A stretch of 64,000 nt of DNA from Agromyces bracchium (GCF_009709675.1 NZ_WMLB01000042.1:106581-170580), one strand, 5' to 3'; counted from the first letter of the stretch, positions 27,690 to 36,268 are shown. The notes: generated from the letters alone by a model not told the origin. Program-made: numbers and translations.

Positions 27690-28733
27690 GTGCGCGCCGT
27701 CATGTACCGCGGATTCGGCGACGAACCCGAGCTCGTCGAGGTCGACCGCCCGGCCTGCCCGCCGCGCGGCGCCGTCGTGCGCGTGCGCGCGACCGGGCTG
27801 TGCCGCAGCGACTGGCACGGCTGGATGGGCCACGACGCCGGGATCGCCCTGCCGCACGTGCCGGGGCACGAGTTCGCGGGCGAGATCGCCGAACTCGGCT
27901 CCGAGGTGGCGGACGACTCGGGCTGGGCCGTCGGCGACCGCGTGACCGCGCCGTTCATCTGCGCATGCGGCCGCTGCGCCGAGTGCCTCGCGGGCAACGA
28001 GCAGGTGTGCGACGCGCAGCGCCAGCCCGGCTTCACGCACTGGGGGTCGTTCGCCGAGTACGTCGTCGTCGACGAGGCCGCGCTGAACCTCATCCGCCTG
28101 CCGGACTCGCTCGGGTTCGTCGAGGCGGCATCGCTCGGCTGCCGGTTCGCGACCGCCTACCGCGCGATCATCACGCGCGGGCGCCTGCACCCCGGCGAGC
28201 AGGTGGCGGTGCACGGATGCGGCGGCGTCGGCCTCTCCGCGATCATGATCGCCGTCGCGGCCGGCGTCCTGGTCTACGGCGTGGACGTCTCCGACGCCGC
28301 GCTCGCCGCAGCGGCCGAGCTCGGCGCGACCCCGATCCGGGGCGGCGACGGTGCAGCCGAACGGGTGCGCGAGGCGAGCGGTGGCGGGGTCGACCTGTCG
28401 GTCGACGCGTTCGGCAGCCCCGCGACGTCGTTCGCCTCGGTCCGGAGCCTGAAGAAGCGCGGTCGGCACGTGCAGATCGGGCTCATGCTCGCCGACGACG
28501 CGACCGCCGCCATGCCGATGGACGCGGTCATCGACGGTGAGCTCGAGATCCTCGGCAGCCACGGCATGGCCGCGCACGAGTACCCGGACATGCTGGGCGC
28601 AGTCGCATCGGAGGCGTTCCGCCCGATCGAGCTCGTCGGCCGCACGATCACCCTCGACGCCGTGCCCGAGGCCCTGGCGGCCATGGGCCGCGCAGGGGGA
28701 GCGGGGTCGGGCATGACGGTCGTCGAGCTGTAG
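27690..28733 (+). CDS. Zinc-dependent alcohol dehydrogenase
   Basis: A 347-residue medium-chain dehydrogenase. Catalytic zinc ligands are in GLCRSDWHGW and GHEFAGEI (Cys, His, Glu), and the structural zinc site is CACGRCAECLAGNEQVC. The Rossmann motif VHGCGGVGLSAIMIA binds NAD(P). It oxidises an alcohol or polyol; the exact substrate is unknown. The GTG at 27690 is chosen because GGAGGAGGACC precedes it and the protein begins MRAVMYRGFGD, as relatives do. The open frame extends 100 codons further upstream without protein character. Confidence 0.9.
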   Translation: MRAVMYRGFGDEPELVEVDRPACPPRGAVVRVRATGLCRSDWHGWMGHDAGIALPHVPGHEFAGEIAELGSEVADDSGWAVGDRVTAPFICACGRCAECLAGNEQVCDAQRQPGFTHWGSFAEYVVVDEAALNLIRLPDSLGFVEAASLGCRFATAYRAIITRGRLHPGEQVAVHGCGGVGLSAIMIAVAAGVLVYGVDVSDAALAAAAELGATPIRGGDGAAERVREASGGGVDLSVDAFGSPATSFASVRSLKKRGRHVQIGLMLADDATAAMPMDAVIDGELEILGSHGMAAHEYPDMLGAVASEAFRPIELVGRTITLDAVPEALAAMGRAGGAGSGMTVVEL

Positions 28734-28746
28734 CGGCGGACTCCGG

Positions 28747-29127
28747 TCAGGCGACGTCGGGCAGCGGGGCCGGTCGCGGCCGCGCCGGCGTCCTCGGCCG
28801 CGCCGGCGTGCGCGGGATCGGCCGCGGGGCGGGCACCTCGGTCGCCTCCGGTTCGGGCGCGATCACGAGCCCGTCGCGCGAGGCCGCGACATCCGCCAGC
28901 AGTTCGAGCCACGCCCGGTTCATCGGGGGTCGGCGACGGTCGGCGTAGCGGAATTCCAGCGCCACCGACGGGCCGAGCCAGAGGCTGACCTCGCGCCCGT
29001 CGACCGTCCCGCTGAAGCCGAACGACTCCCGACGCCGGAGCTTGGCGAGGATCACGACCTGGAGGTGCGCGAGCGTGCGGTCGTCCATGGGGATCGACAT
29101 GCGGCTGTCGTAGACGAGTGAACCCAT
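28747..29127 (-). CDS. DUF7882-type small protein
   Basis: A 126-residue protein beginning MGSLVYDSRMSIPMDDRTLAHLQVVILAKLRRRESF, followed by VSLWLGPSVALEFRY. This pattern is very common, in several copies, in Microbacteriaceae genomes and is often mislabelled as a DNA-ligase-related protein. The C-terminal third is Pro/Arg-rich repeat (PRTPARPRTPARPRP). The function is unknown. GGAAGGAG lies upstream of the ATG. Its presence is the best family-level marker in the window. Confidence 0.75.
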   Translation of the reverse strand: MGSLVYDSRMSIPMDDRTLAHLQVVILAKLRRRESFGFSGTVDGREVSLWLGPSVALEFRYADRRRPPMNRAWLELLADVAASRDGLVIAPEPEATEVPAPRPIPRTPARPRTPARPRPAPLPDVA

Positions 29128-29354
29128 CTCGGCCGGACTCCTTCCGACGGTGCGGGCGAGGTTCGCGGGCGGTGCTGTTCTTCGCGGTCCCCCTCCGCTG
29201 GATCAAGCACCGCCCACACTTCGAACCGTACGCGCACGGACCGGGGCATCGAGCGCGTTCCCCTGCGCTCTTCCGAATCCGGATAGGCGTTCGGCGTGCG
29301 GCCACGTACACTTGCCGAACCCGGCATCCCCCACGCCGGGTATAAGGGAGTTCC

Positions 29355-30323
29355 ATGGCCGGACTCACCCGGTCGGCGTTCGACACGCGCGACCCGGAAG
29401 CGGCCTGTCGCGCATTCGAGCCGATGGTGCCCCGTCTCGCCTTCGGGCGCGCCGATCCCGCCGAATTCCGGGTCCGCCTGCGGTTCGACGCCGCGCCGTC
29501 GTTCACGGTCATCGAGTACGCGTTCTCCGCGCCCGCGGCGACCGTCGCCGGCTCCGACGACCTCGTGGTCATCTCGGCCAAGGGCCGCGGCTTCGAACTA
29601 CGGCACGGACGCACGCCCGTGGACACCTCCCTGCCGTACCTGCAGTCGCCCGAGAGCCTCGCCGCCCGCTGGGAGACGGTCGCCGCCCGGGCGATCATGC
29701 TCGACCGGGGCGGCGTCGCCGCGGTCGCCCGCGCGATCACCGGCGATGCCGAGATCGAGACCGCCTTCATCGACGTCGCGCCGCGCAGCGCCGACCTCGG
29801 CCGGCACTTCGAGCGCATCGCGCATCGCGTGCGCTCGGCCATGCTGGACGCGCCCGACGCGTTCGCCGAGCCGGTCGTCGCGGCGGCGGCGTTCAACCGG
29901 CTCGCGGTCGCCTACCTCTACGCATTCCAGGTCGTCAAGCTCGACCTCGACGGTCGACGGATGCCGCTCGGCCCGCGCTCCGCGATCGTCCGCGCCGCGC
30001 TCGACCACATGCACGCCTACGCGTCCGAGCCGATCACGGTGCAGGGCGTCGCCGAGGCCGTGCACATCTCGGCGCGCGGCCTGCACACCGCGTTCGCGGC
30101 CGAGCTCGGGCAGTCGCCGTCCGAGCACCTCCGCGGCATCCGGCTCGCCGGTGTGCGCGACGAACTGCGCTTCGCGCCGCCCGAGCAGGGCATCGCCGCC
30201 GTCGCGCACCGCTGGGGGTTCGTGCACCTGTCGCGATTCGCCGAGACGTACGCCCGTGCGTTCGGGGAGCTGCCCTCCGAGACCGTCGGGGCGCGCCACC
30301 GCATCGGCGCTACAGCCGCGTGA
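29355..30323 (+). CDS. AraC-family transcriptional regulator
   Basis: A 322-residue regulator. The C-terminal ~100 residues are an AraC/XylS double helix-turn-helix: ALDHMHAYASEPITVQGVAEAVHISARGLHTAF, then QSPSEHLRGIRLAGVRDEL and WGFVHLSRFAETYARAFGELPSE. The N-terminal part resembles AraC-binding-like sensor domains seen in activators of stress or catabolic genes. The start follows GGGAG, near a TATAAG that may be the -10. Targets are unknown; the neighbours are a DUF7882 gene and a convergent NTPase gene. Confidence 0.87.
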   Translation: MAGLTRSAFDTRDPEAACRAFEPMVPRLAFGRADPAEFRVRLRFDAAPSFTVIEYAFSAPAATVAGSDDLVVISAKGRGFELRHGRTPVDTSLPYLQSPESLAARWETVAARAIMLDRGGVAAVARAITGDAEIETAFIDVAPRSADLGRHFERIAHRVRSAMLDAPDAFAEPVVAAAAFNRLAVAYLYAFQVVKLDLDGRRMPLGPRSAIVRAALDHMHAYASEPITVQGVAEAVHISARGLHTAFAAELGQSPSEHLRGIRLAGVRDELRFAPPEQGIAAVAHRWGFVHLSRFAETYARAFGELPSETVGARHRIGATAA

Positions 30324-30831
30324 GGATGAACTCGACGCGGTCCTCCGCGGGCAGCACCGGGACGCTGACGACGGGCATCGGCAGCGACAGGTAGACCTCC
30401 ATCAGGAGGTCGTGGATGCGGCGCTGGTCCGTGGCATCCTCGGTCCTGGCGTAGTCGCGGTGGAGCGGCAGCAGGTCCATCACGAAGACCTTGCGGTAGC
30501 GCACGTGCACGAGCGCCTCGAGCAGGGCGGGGTCGGGCTCGAGGCCGAGCAGCCGGTAGTAGGCGAGCGAGTCGGGGATCGCCCGGTCGAGGAAGACGAC
30601 CTCCTCGGGGTCCAGCTCGGCCTCCTGCGCCAGTTGCAGGGCGAGCACGTTCCGCTGGAAGTCCTCCTGCCGGGACCTGGTCTCCTCGACCGAGTGCCCG
30701 CCGAGCCGCTGGAGGTCGATGTAGTGCCGGCTCTCCTCGATCGTGGTGCGGTAGCCGCGCTGCCGCAGCAGGTCGACCGTGGTCGTCTTGCCCGAACTCG
30801 GGCCGCCCGTGATCACGTACCAGCGGGTCAT
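30310..30831 (-). CDS. P-loop NTPase (AAA_28/NadR-like)
   Basis: A 173-residue ATP-binding protein with Walker A GGPSSGKTTTVDLL at residues 8-21. A conserved EESRHYIDLQ and FLDRAIPDSLAYY (Walker B-like Asp with DR) follow. This places it with small NadR-C-like/AAA_28 kinases, which phosphorylate small molecules. The substrate is unknown. Its 3' end overlaps the convergent AraC gene by 14 bp. It is divergent from the amidase-spike-PAAR cassette, sharing about 150 bp of promoter DNA with it. Confidence 0.78.
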   Translation of the reverse strand: MTRWYVITGGPSSGKTTTVDLLRQRGYRTTIEESRHYIDLQRLGGHSVEETRSRQEDFQRNVLALQLAQEAELDPEEVVFLDRAIPDSLAYYRLLGLEPDPALLEALVHVRYRKVFVMDLLPLHRDYARTEDATDQRRIHDLLMEVYLSLPMPVVSVPVLPAEDRVEFILTRL

Positions 30832-30987
30832 CGTGCCCCCTCGCCCCGTCGCCCCTCGTGAACGGATCGTATCGCCAGGCGGCGTGCGATTGCCGCGCTG
30901 TCGACACCGGAGTAGCATCGCGCCGGGCGGAGCGGAAGCCGGTTCGGGGGACCGGGGCATTCCGCGCCACGGCAGTCGGGGGAAGGC

Positions 30988-31806
30988 ATGCCGAACACCG
31001 TCGATCAGGCGATCCGGTTCGCGCGGGATCACCCGACGAAGGACGTCGGGCAGGTTGATTCGTCGTGGGCGGGGTGGTGCGCCGCGCTGGTGTTCTGGGC
31101 GGGCGGTTTCGGCCGGTCGTTCGGAACCGCCCTGGAGGCGGGTTCGAACTCCGGGACGCTCCATCCCGACTGGCGGACGGCGCCCCGCGGGGCGATCCAC
31201 TACTGGGCCGGCGTGTTCATCGACGGCGTCGAGTGCGGGCACACCGCCATCGACATCGGCGGCGGGAACCACACCCTGCTCATGGCCTCCTCCCGCGTGG
31301 ACAACTTCGGCACCGCGATCGGGACGATCACGTTCGCCGACTACGACCAGCCGAGCTATCGCGGATGGTCGATGAAGTGGGGCTCGGAGACGCTGGCCGG
31401 GGTGGACACCCTCGGGCGTCCGAGGCCCGACGATGAAAGGGACGACGACATGACCTTCCGCATCGTGAACCCGACCGACCCCGGCGACAACGCGCTGTAC
31501 GCGCTCTCCGACTCGGGCCGCTGGGTGAAGATCAGCAACCCGGCCGACCTGCTGCTCCTGCAGAAGTTCCGCTCGGGCGATATCGGCGACATCACCAAGG
31601 GCCAAGTGAGCATCATCCGGCAGTACCTGCAGAAGCTCTCGCCGAGCTCACCGCCGTTCGACGCCCAGGCGTTCGCCGCCGCCGTCGCGAAGCGGCTCGT
31701 CGGCCGGGTCAACGACTCCATGGACATCGAGCAGGCGGTGAACGACGCCATCGAGGAGCAGGTCCCGCCGCTCGAGGCCGATCCGCTGATCGTGCGGCCG
31801 GGATGA
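30988..31806 (+). CDS. CHAP/NlpC-like amidase of the spike cassette
   Basis: A 272-residue protein. The first ~135 residues look like a cysteine peptidase/amidase of the CHAP-NlpC/P60 superfamily: SSWAGWCAALVFWAGGFG with the candidate nucleophile Cys32, and ECGHTAIDIGGGNH with a candidate catalytic His. Phage endolysins use this arrangement to cut peptidoglycan. The remaining half is helical, ending in a charged segment (INDSMDIEQAVNDAIEEQ-like) without a clear family. There is no signal peptide. GGGGGAAGG precedes the ATG. The stop overlaps the start of the spike gene (ATGA), so the two are coupled; the enzyme may ride on the spike or be its cargo. Confidence 0.65.
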   Translation: MPNTVDQAIRFARDHPTKDVGQVDSSWAGWCAALVFWAGGFGRSFGTALEAGSNSGTLHPDWRTAPRGAIHYWAGVFIDGVECGHTAIDIGGGNHTLLMASSRVDNFGTAIGTITFADYDQPSYRGWSMKWGSETLAGVDTLGRPRPDDERDDDMTFRIVNPTDPGDNALYALSDSGRWVKISNPADLLLLQKFRSGDIGDITKGQVSIIRQYLQKLSPSSPPFDAQAFAAAVAKRLVGRVNDSMDIEQAVNDAIEEQVPPLEADPLIVRPG

Positions 31807-32261
31807 CGGCGGCTCGGCCGGCGGAGGCGGGGGACCGAGTGGGCGGGCCCTACTGGGGGAAGTACCGGGGCACCTGCGTCGACGCGACCGATCCGCAGGT
31901 GATGGGGCGGATCCAAGTCGCCGTGCCGGCGGTCCTCGGCGAGGCCGAGACGGCGTGGGCGCTGCCGTGCCTGCCGGCGGCGACAGGTGCCGGCGGCCTC
32001 GCCTGGATCCCATCCGTCGGCGCGCACGTGTGGGTGGAGTTCGAGGGCGGCGATCCGGCCTTCCCGATCTGGGTGGGCGGATGGTTCGACCCGGCGGACG
32101 CACACGGACTCCGACCCGGCGACCTCCGCATCACCACGTCGACCGGCGCCGTCGTCACGCTCTCCGAGAGCGGGATCGCCATCGACACCGGTCGAGGGGC
32201 GATCATCACGCTCTCCGGCCCGTCCGTCGACGTCAACCGCGGCGGCCTGACGGTCACCTGA
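31803..32261 (+). CDS. gp5/VgrG-type spike (phage baseplate protein V-like)
   Basis: A 152-residue protein. Residues about 15-95 form the OB-fold of T4 gp5/VgrG/Afp8 spikes: YWGKYRGTCVDATDPQVMGRIQVAVP, WALPCLPAATGAGGLAWIPSVGAHVWVEFEGGDP and FPIWVGGWF. The tail is a short beta-helix repeat (LRITTSTGAVVTLSESGIAID). Such trimers form the puncturing needle of contractile phage tails and extracellular injection systems. The protein is short, with no lysozyme or effector extension. ATGA overlap with the amidase gene and a 10-bp gap to the PAAR-like gene make a three-gene unit. No tube, sheath or baseplate wedge gene is in the window. Confidence 0.82.
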   Translation: MTAARPAEAGDRVGGPYWGKYRGTCVDATDPQVMGRIQVAVPAVLGEAETAWALPCLPAATGAGGLAWIPSVGAHVWVEFEGGDPAFPIWVGGWFDPADAHGLRPGDLRITTSTGAVVTLSESGIAIDTGRGAIITLSGPSVDVNRGGLTVT

Positions 32262-32271
32262 GGCGGCGCCC

Positions 32272-32583
32272 GTGACCGATCCGATCATCGACGCCGGGAC
32301 GACGGTGCGCTGCCCGCACGGCGGAATCGCCGCGCCGCTCGGAGCGGAGGCGCGCGTGCGAGTGGAAGGTCTTGCAGCGGTCACGGTCGCGACCCGATGG
32401 GCGGTGAGCGGATGCCGCGGCGAGGGCCCCGGCGGATGCGTCACCGCGCACGCCACCGGCGGCTCGCGCCGGGTGAGCATCGGCGGCGTGCCGGTCATCC
32501 GGGCATCCGACCGTCTCGTCGGCGACCCGTCGGGCGCCGACCTGTCGGTGGTCGTCCGTGGCGATCGGGTCCGGGTCGGGTGA
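32272..32583 (+). CDS. PAAR-like spike-tip protein
   Basis: A 103-residue protein beginning MTDPIIDAGTTVRCPHGG, with later VSGCRGEGPGGCVTAHATGG and SIGGVPVIRASDRLVGD. The CPHGG and paired-Cys arrangement and the beta-rich repeat match the PAAR-like tip proteins of phage-like injection clusters in actinobacteria, where Cys/His residues may bind a metal at the point. It starts with GTG, 10 bp after the spike stop codon. Spike plus tip would assemble as a sharpened needle. A domain-profile search would settle the assignment. Confidence 0.68.
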   Translation: MTDPIIDAGTTVRCPHGGIAAPLGAEARVRVEGLAAVTVATRWAVSGCRGEGPGGCVTAHATGGSRRVSIGGVPVIRASDRLVGDPSGADLSVVVRGDRVRVG

Positions 32584-32683
32584 TCGGACCCGCGGCGTCA
32601 CCGGATTCCGCCGCCGAGCGGCGTCGCCGTACGCTGGCGGGACGGCGACGACGCCGGCGACGCATCGGCGGGAGGGGCGGCGG

Positions 32684-33976
32684 ATGACCGGATGGCGGAT
32701 TCGGGAGTTCCATCGGGATGACCTCGACGGCATCCTCCATCTCTGGGAGCACGCGACGGACTCGCCGATCGAGCCCGTCTACGGGCTGAGCGAGGTGCTC
32801 GCCTCGTGCGAGAAGGACGACGCGCTGGTCGCCGTGCACGGCGAGGAGGTCGTCGGTGCGGTCGTGGGCCGGGCGGCCCACAACCAGGGCTGGATCGTCT
32901 TCCTCGCGACGACGCCGGAGTGGCGCGGGCGCGGGATCGGCACGGCGCTGCTCGCCGCCCTCGAGAAGAAGATGGAGCCGCACGGCCTCGGCAAGCTGTC
33001 GGCGCTCGTGCCCGAGGCGGAGGAGACGCGGGTCGATGCGTTCCGCCGCCAGGGCTTCGAACTCCGGCAGCATCTCCGCTACTACGAGCGGCGCATCCCG
33101 GTGCAGCGCGAGGAGCTCAGCTCGCTCGCCGAGCTCGGCGGTCGCATCCTGCCGCGCGACCTGTGGGAGGGCGTCGCCGGCATGCGGCGCGAGAAGGAGA
33201 TCCTCGAGCAGCGTCTCGTGATGCCGCTCGCCGAGCCCGACCTCGCCGAGCGCTTCGGCGTGGTGCCGCCGCGCGCGGTGGTGCTGTTCGGACCGCCCGG
33301 CACGGGCAAGACGACCTTTGCGAAGGCCATCGCCTCACGCCTGGAGTGGTCGTTCGTCGAGGTGTTCCCGTCGCGGCTCGCGGCCGATCCGGGCGGGCTG
33401 GCCGGGGCGCTTCGCGAGACCTTCACCAAGATCGCCGAGCTCGAGCACGCGGTCGTGTTCATCGACGAGGTCGAGGAGATCGCGGCGCAACGCTCGGGCG
33501 AACCGCCCTCGCCGCTGCAGGGCGTCACGAACGAGCTGCTGAAGATCATCCCGGCCTTCCGCGAGCAGCCCGGCCGGCTGCTCGTGTGCGCCACGAACTT
33601 CATCCGCGCGCTCGACAGTGCCTTCCTCCGGCACGGCCGCTTCGACTACGTCATCCCGATCGGCCTGCCCGACGAGACGGCCCGCACGGCGATCTGGCAG
33701 CGCTACGTGCCGGAGACGGTGGCCGACGACGTCGACCTCGGCGTGCTCGTCGAGCGCACGGCCGGGTTCTCGCCCGCCGACATCGAGTTCGCCGCGCGCA
33801 GCGCGTCGCAGCGCGCGTTCGAGGCCGCGCTCTCGGGTGGGGCGGATGCCGCGGCCGAACGCCCCGGGCCGACGACCGAGGACTACCTCGAGGCGATCGC
33901 CGGCACGCGCACGACGGTCTCGGCGGAGACGACGGCGGCGTTCCTCGAGGACATCGAGGCGCTCGCGCGCGTGTAG
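32684..33976 (+). CDS. GNAT acetyltransferase - AAA+ ATPase fusion
   Basis: A 430-residue two-domain protein. Residues 1 to about 145 are a GNAT N-acetyltransferase (LATTPEWRGRGIGTALLAALEKKM is the acetyl-CoA loop). Residues about 155-400 are an AAA+ ATPase: Walker A LFGPPGTGKTTFAKAIA, Walker B VVFIDEVEEIA, sensor and Arg-finger region (FLRHGRFDYVIPIGLPDE). The fusion occurs elsewhere in actinobacteria but its role is unknown. A ribosome site GGAGGGGCGG is present. It lies 100 bp after the PAAR-like gene on the same strand. Contractile injection clusters usually contain an AAA+ protein, so a link is possible, but this could be an unrelated neighbour. Confidence 0.82.
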   Translation: MTGWRIREFHRDDLDGILHLWEHATDSPIEPVYGLSEVLASCEKDDALVAVHGEEVVGAVVGRAAHNQGWIVFLATTPEWRGRGIGTALLAALEKKMEPHGLGKLSALVPEAEETRVDAFRRQGFELRQHLRYYERRIPVQREELSSLAELGGRILPRDLWEGVAGMRREKEILEQRLVMPLAEPDLAERFGVVPPRAVVLFGPPGTGKTTFAKAIASRLEWSFVEVFPSRLAADPGGLAGALRETFTKIAELEHAVVFIDEVEEIAAQRSGEPPSPLQGVTNELLKIIPAFREQPGRLLVCATNFIRALDSAFLRHGRFDYVIPIGLPDETARTAIWQRYVPETVADDVDLGVLVERTAGFSPADIEFAARSASQRAFEAALSGGADAAAERPGPTTEDYLEAIAGTRTTVSAETTAAFLEDIEALARV

Positions 33977-34013
33977 GCGAGGGATCCTGCGGTCGGTGCG
34001 GCCGGCGTCGCGC

Positions 34014-34625
34014 TCAGTACGGCGGCACCGAACCCGGCGGCGTCGCGGGGCCGTTCGGCGGTGAGCCGGGCGTCGCGCCGGGCGGCGGATAGCCCGCACC
34101 GCCGGTCGGGACCTGCCCGTGAGGGTATCCGCCGACGATGGCCTGCGCGCCCGACGGCGTCGTGCCGACGCCCTGCGCGCGCTGCGCCTGCTCCGCGAGC
34201 TGCGCGCGCTGCGCCTGCTCCGCCAGGTGGGCTCGGGCCATCCGGTCCATCTCCTCGCGGTGCTGCCGCTCGGACCGCTCGATCCGCCGGCTGATCGCGG
34301 CGACGCCGGCGCCGATGCCGCCCGCGATCAGGGCGTAGATGATGATCGCGAAGAGCGCCGAGACATCGAGGTACCCGCCGTCGGAGAGGTCGCGCGTCGG
34401 GAAGATGTCGCGGAAGGGATGCAGGTACGCGTCGGAGACGCGATACACGAACGCCGCGAATCCGGCATCGGGATTCGCGGCGAAGAGGAGCAGGAACACG
34501 CGCAGCGAGAGCGCGATGACGCCGATGAGCACCCAGACGTAGAGGATCCATGTCGCGATCTTCAGCAGCCGCAGGTACCAGGGCGGCTTCCAATCGGTCT
34601 CTGCGGCGGTGTCGGTGCGGCTCAT
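34014..34625 (-). CDS. YggT-like membrane protein with Gln/Ala and Pro/Gly-rich tail
   Basis: A 203-residue protein. The N-terminal ~115 residues contain two hydrophobic blocks with the YggT-type pattern (LRVFLLLFAANPDAGFAAFVYRVSDAYLHPFRDIFP). The middle is a charged coiled segment with LAEQAQRAQ repeats. The tail is Pro/Gly-rich (YPPPGATPGSPPNGPATPPG). YggT proteins are small membrane proteins linked to cell division or osmotic stress in some bacteria; the function here is unknown. The start is supported by GGGGGAG eight bases upstream. Confidence 0.72.
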   Translation of the reverse strand: MSRTDTAAETDWKPPWYLRLLKIATWILYVWVLIGVIALSLRVFLLLFAANPDAGFAAFVYRVSDAYLHPFRDIFPTRDLSDGGYLDVSALFAIIIYALIAGGIGAGVAAISRRIERSERQHREEMDRMARAHLAEQAQRAQLAEQAQRAQGVGTTPSGAQAIVGGYPHGQVPTGGAGYPPPGATPGSPPNGPATPPGSVPPY

Positions 34626-34740
34626 CGGGCTCCCCCTTCCCCCCTCGCGCGTCGCGAGGCGACCCGCCCAGCCAATCGTGCTGGGCGCGCCCGACGCAAG
34701 GGACGTGGGTCCCGACCATGCGTCGACGACGCAGTCGGAA

Positions 34741-34782
34741 ATACCCCATGGGGGTATGTGGTTAGATACCCCAGAGGGGTAC
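34741..34782 (+). promoter_or_regulatory. Tandem CsoR-like operators before MFS gene
   Basis: ATACCCC-ATG-GGGGTAT (34741-34757) and ATACCCC-AGA-GGGGTAC (34766-34782) are two near-perfect palindromes with centres 25 bp apart. Their form matches operators of the copper-sensing repressor CsoR. A TTAGAT hexamer between them (34762-34767) may be the -10. The same motif recurs at 38704 and 39891, defining a common regulon. Confidence 0.72.
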
Positions 34783-34806
34783 GTGACCCCGGAAGGAGAA
34801 ACGATC

Positions 34807-36249
34807 ATGTCCCAACCACCAGCGGCCACGGCACGGCGCCGATGGCTCGGGCTCGCGCTCATCGCCGCCGCCCAATTCGTCGTCATCATGGACACGTCGA
34901 TCATCGGCGTGGCCCTCCCGGAGATGCAGGCCGAGCTCGGCTTCACGCCGGAGTCCCTGTCCTGGGTGTTCAACGCCTACGTGGTCGCGTTCGGCGGCCT
35001 GCTCCTGCTCGGCGGCCGGCTCTCCGACCTGTTCGGCGCGCGCCGGGTGTTCCTGGCCGGATGGGGCATCCTCGCGCTCGGCTCGGTGCTCGCGGGTGCC
35101 GCGAACGGCGTCGGCCTCGAGATCACCGGGCGTGCCGTGCAGGGTGCCGGTGCCGCACTGATCGCCCCGGCGGCGTTGAGCCTGCTGATGGCGCTGTTCG
35201 GTGGAACGCCGCAGCTGCCGAAGGCGTTCGCGGTCTACGGCGCCGCGGCTCCGATCGGCGGCACCGCCGGCGTCTTCCTCGGCGGCGTGCTCACCGAGTA
35301 CGCGAGCTGGCCCTGGGTGTTCTACATCACCGTGCCGATCGCCCTCGCGGTCATGTTCCTCGCCCCGGGCGCGCTCCCGCGCGTCACCGGGCAACGCGGT
35401 TCCGTCGACGTGCTCGGCGCCGTGACCGGCACGGCCGGTCTCGCCGCCCTGGTCTACGGCATCGTCCGCGCCCCCGAGGCCGGCTGGGCCTCGCTCGAGG
35501 TGCTCGTCGCGCTGGCGGCCGGCGTGGTCCTGCTCGGCCTGTTCTTCATCGTCCAGCGCGCCTCCCGGCAGCCGCTGCTGCGCCTCGGGATCTTCCGCAC
35601 GCCGCAGCTCGGCGCCGCGAACACCGCGCAGCTGCTGCTCGGCGCCGCGTGGGTGCCGATGTGGTTCTTCCTGAACCTCTACCTGCAGCAGGTCCTCGGC
35701 GCGGGCTCCTTCGCGGCCGGCGCGGCACTCCTGCCGATGACCGTGCTCATCGTGCTCGGCATGACGATGGTCGCACCGCGCCTGCTGGCGCGTTTCGGCT
35801 CGAAGACGCTCATCATCGTCGGGTTCGCGTTCCTCGCCGCCGGGCTCGTGTGGCTCGGGTTCGTCCGGCCCGACGGCAACTACGTGGCGGACGTGCTCCC
35901 CGCGTCGCTGGTCGCCGCGTTCGGCATGGCGCTCGCGTTCATCCCGTCGCTCGGCACCGCGATCGGCGTGGCCCGGCCCGAGGAGACCGGTGTCGCGTCG
36001 GGGCTCGTGAACACGAGCTACCAGATCGGCTCCGCGGTGGGCCTCGCCGCCGTGACCGCGCTCAGCTCGGCCGTGGTCGGGACCGGCACCGGTCCCGTGG
36101 CGCTGACGGCGGGGTACTCGGCCGCCTTCATCGGGGCCGCGGCCATCGCGGTCGTCGGCGGGCTCATCGCCGCCGTCACGCTTCGCGCGGCGAAGCGGGC
36201 GGGCGAGGCCGAGTCCGCGAGCGACGAGCAGGTCCCGGTGGACGCCTGA
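34807..36249 (+). CDS. DHA2-type MFS exporter (copper-regulon)
   Basis: A 480-residue major facilitator with 14 predicted helices in the EmrB/QacA (DHA2) style. It has motif A-like GGRLSDLFGARRVF, motif C-like GGTAGVFLGGVLTEYASWPWVFYI and an early FVVIMDTSIIGVALP segment. These proteins export drugs by proton antiport. The ATG follows GGAAGGAG. Tandem CsoR-like operators in its promoter suggest induction by copper, which is unusual for DHA2 exporters; it may expel a copper complex or be a stress exporter. It converges on the CopB gene through a strong hairpin. Confidence 0.85.
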   Translation: MSQPPAATARRRWLGLALIAAAQFVVIMDTSIIGVALPEMQAELGFTPESLSWVFNAYVVAFGGLLLLGGRLSDLFGARRVFLAGWGILALGSVLAGAANGVGLEITGRAVQGAGAALIAPAALSLLMALFGGTPQLPKAFAVYGAAAPIGGTAGVFLGGVLTEYASWPWVFYITVPIALAVMFLAPGALPRVTGQRGSVDVLGAVTGTAGLAALVYGIVRAPEAGWASLEVLVALAAGVVLLGLFFIVQRASRQPLLRLGIFRTPQLGAANTAQLLLGAAWVPMWFFLNLYLQQVLGAGSFAAGAALLPMTVLIVLGMTMVAPRLLARFGSKTLIIVGFAFLAAGLVWLGFVRPDGNYVADVLPASLVAAFGMALAFIPSLGTAIGVARPEETGVASGLVNTSYQIGSAVGLAAVTALSSAVVGTGTGPVALTAGYSAAFIGAAAIAVVGGLIAAVTLRAAKRAGEAESASDEQVPVDA

Positions 36250-36268
36250 CCTCCGAACCGGGAGCGGG

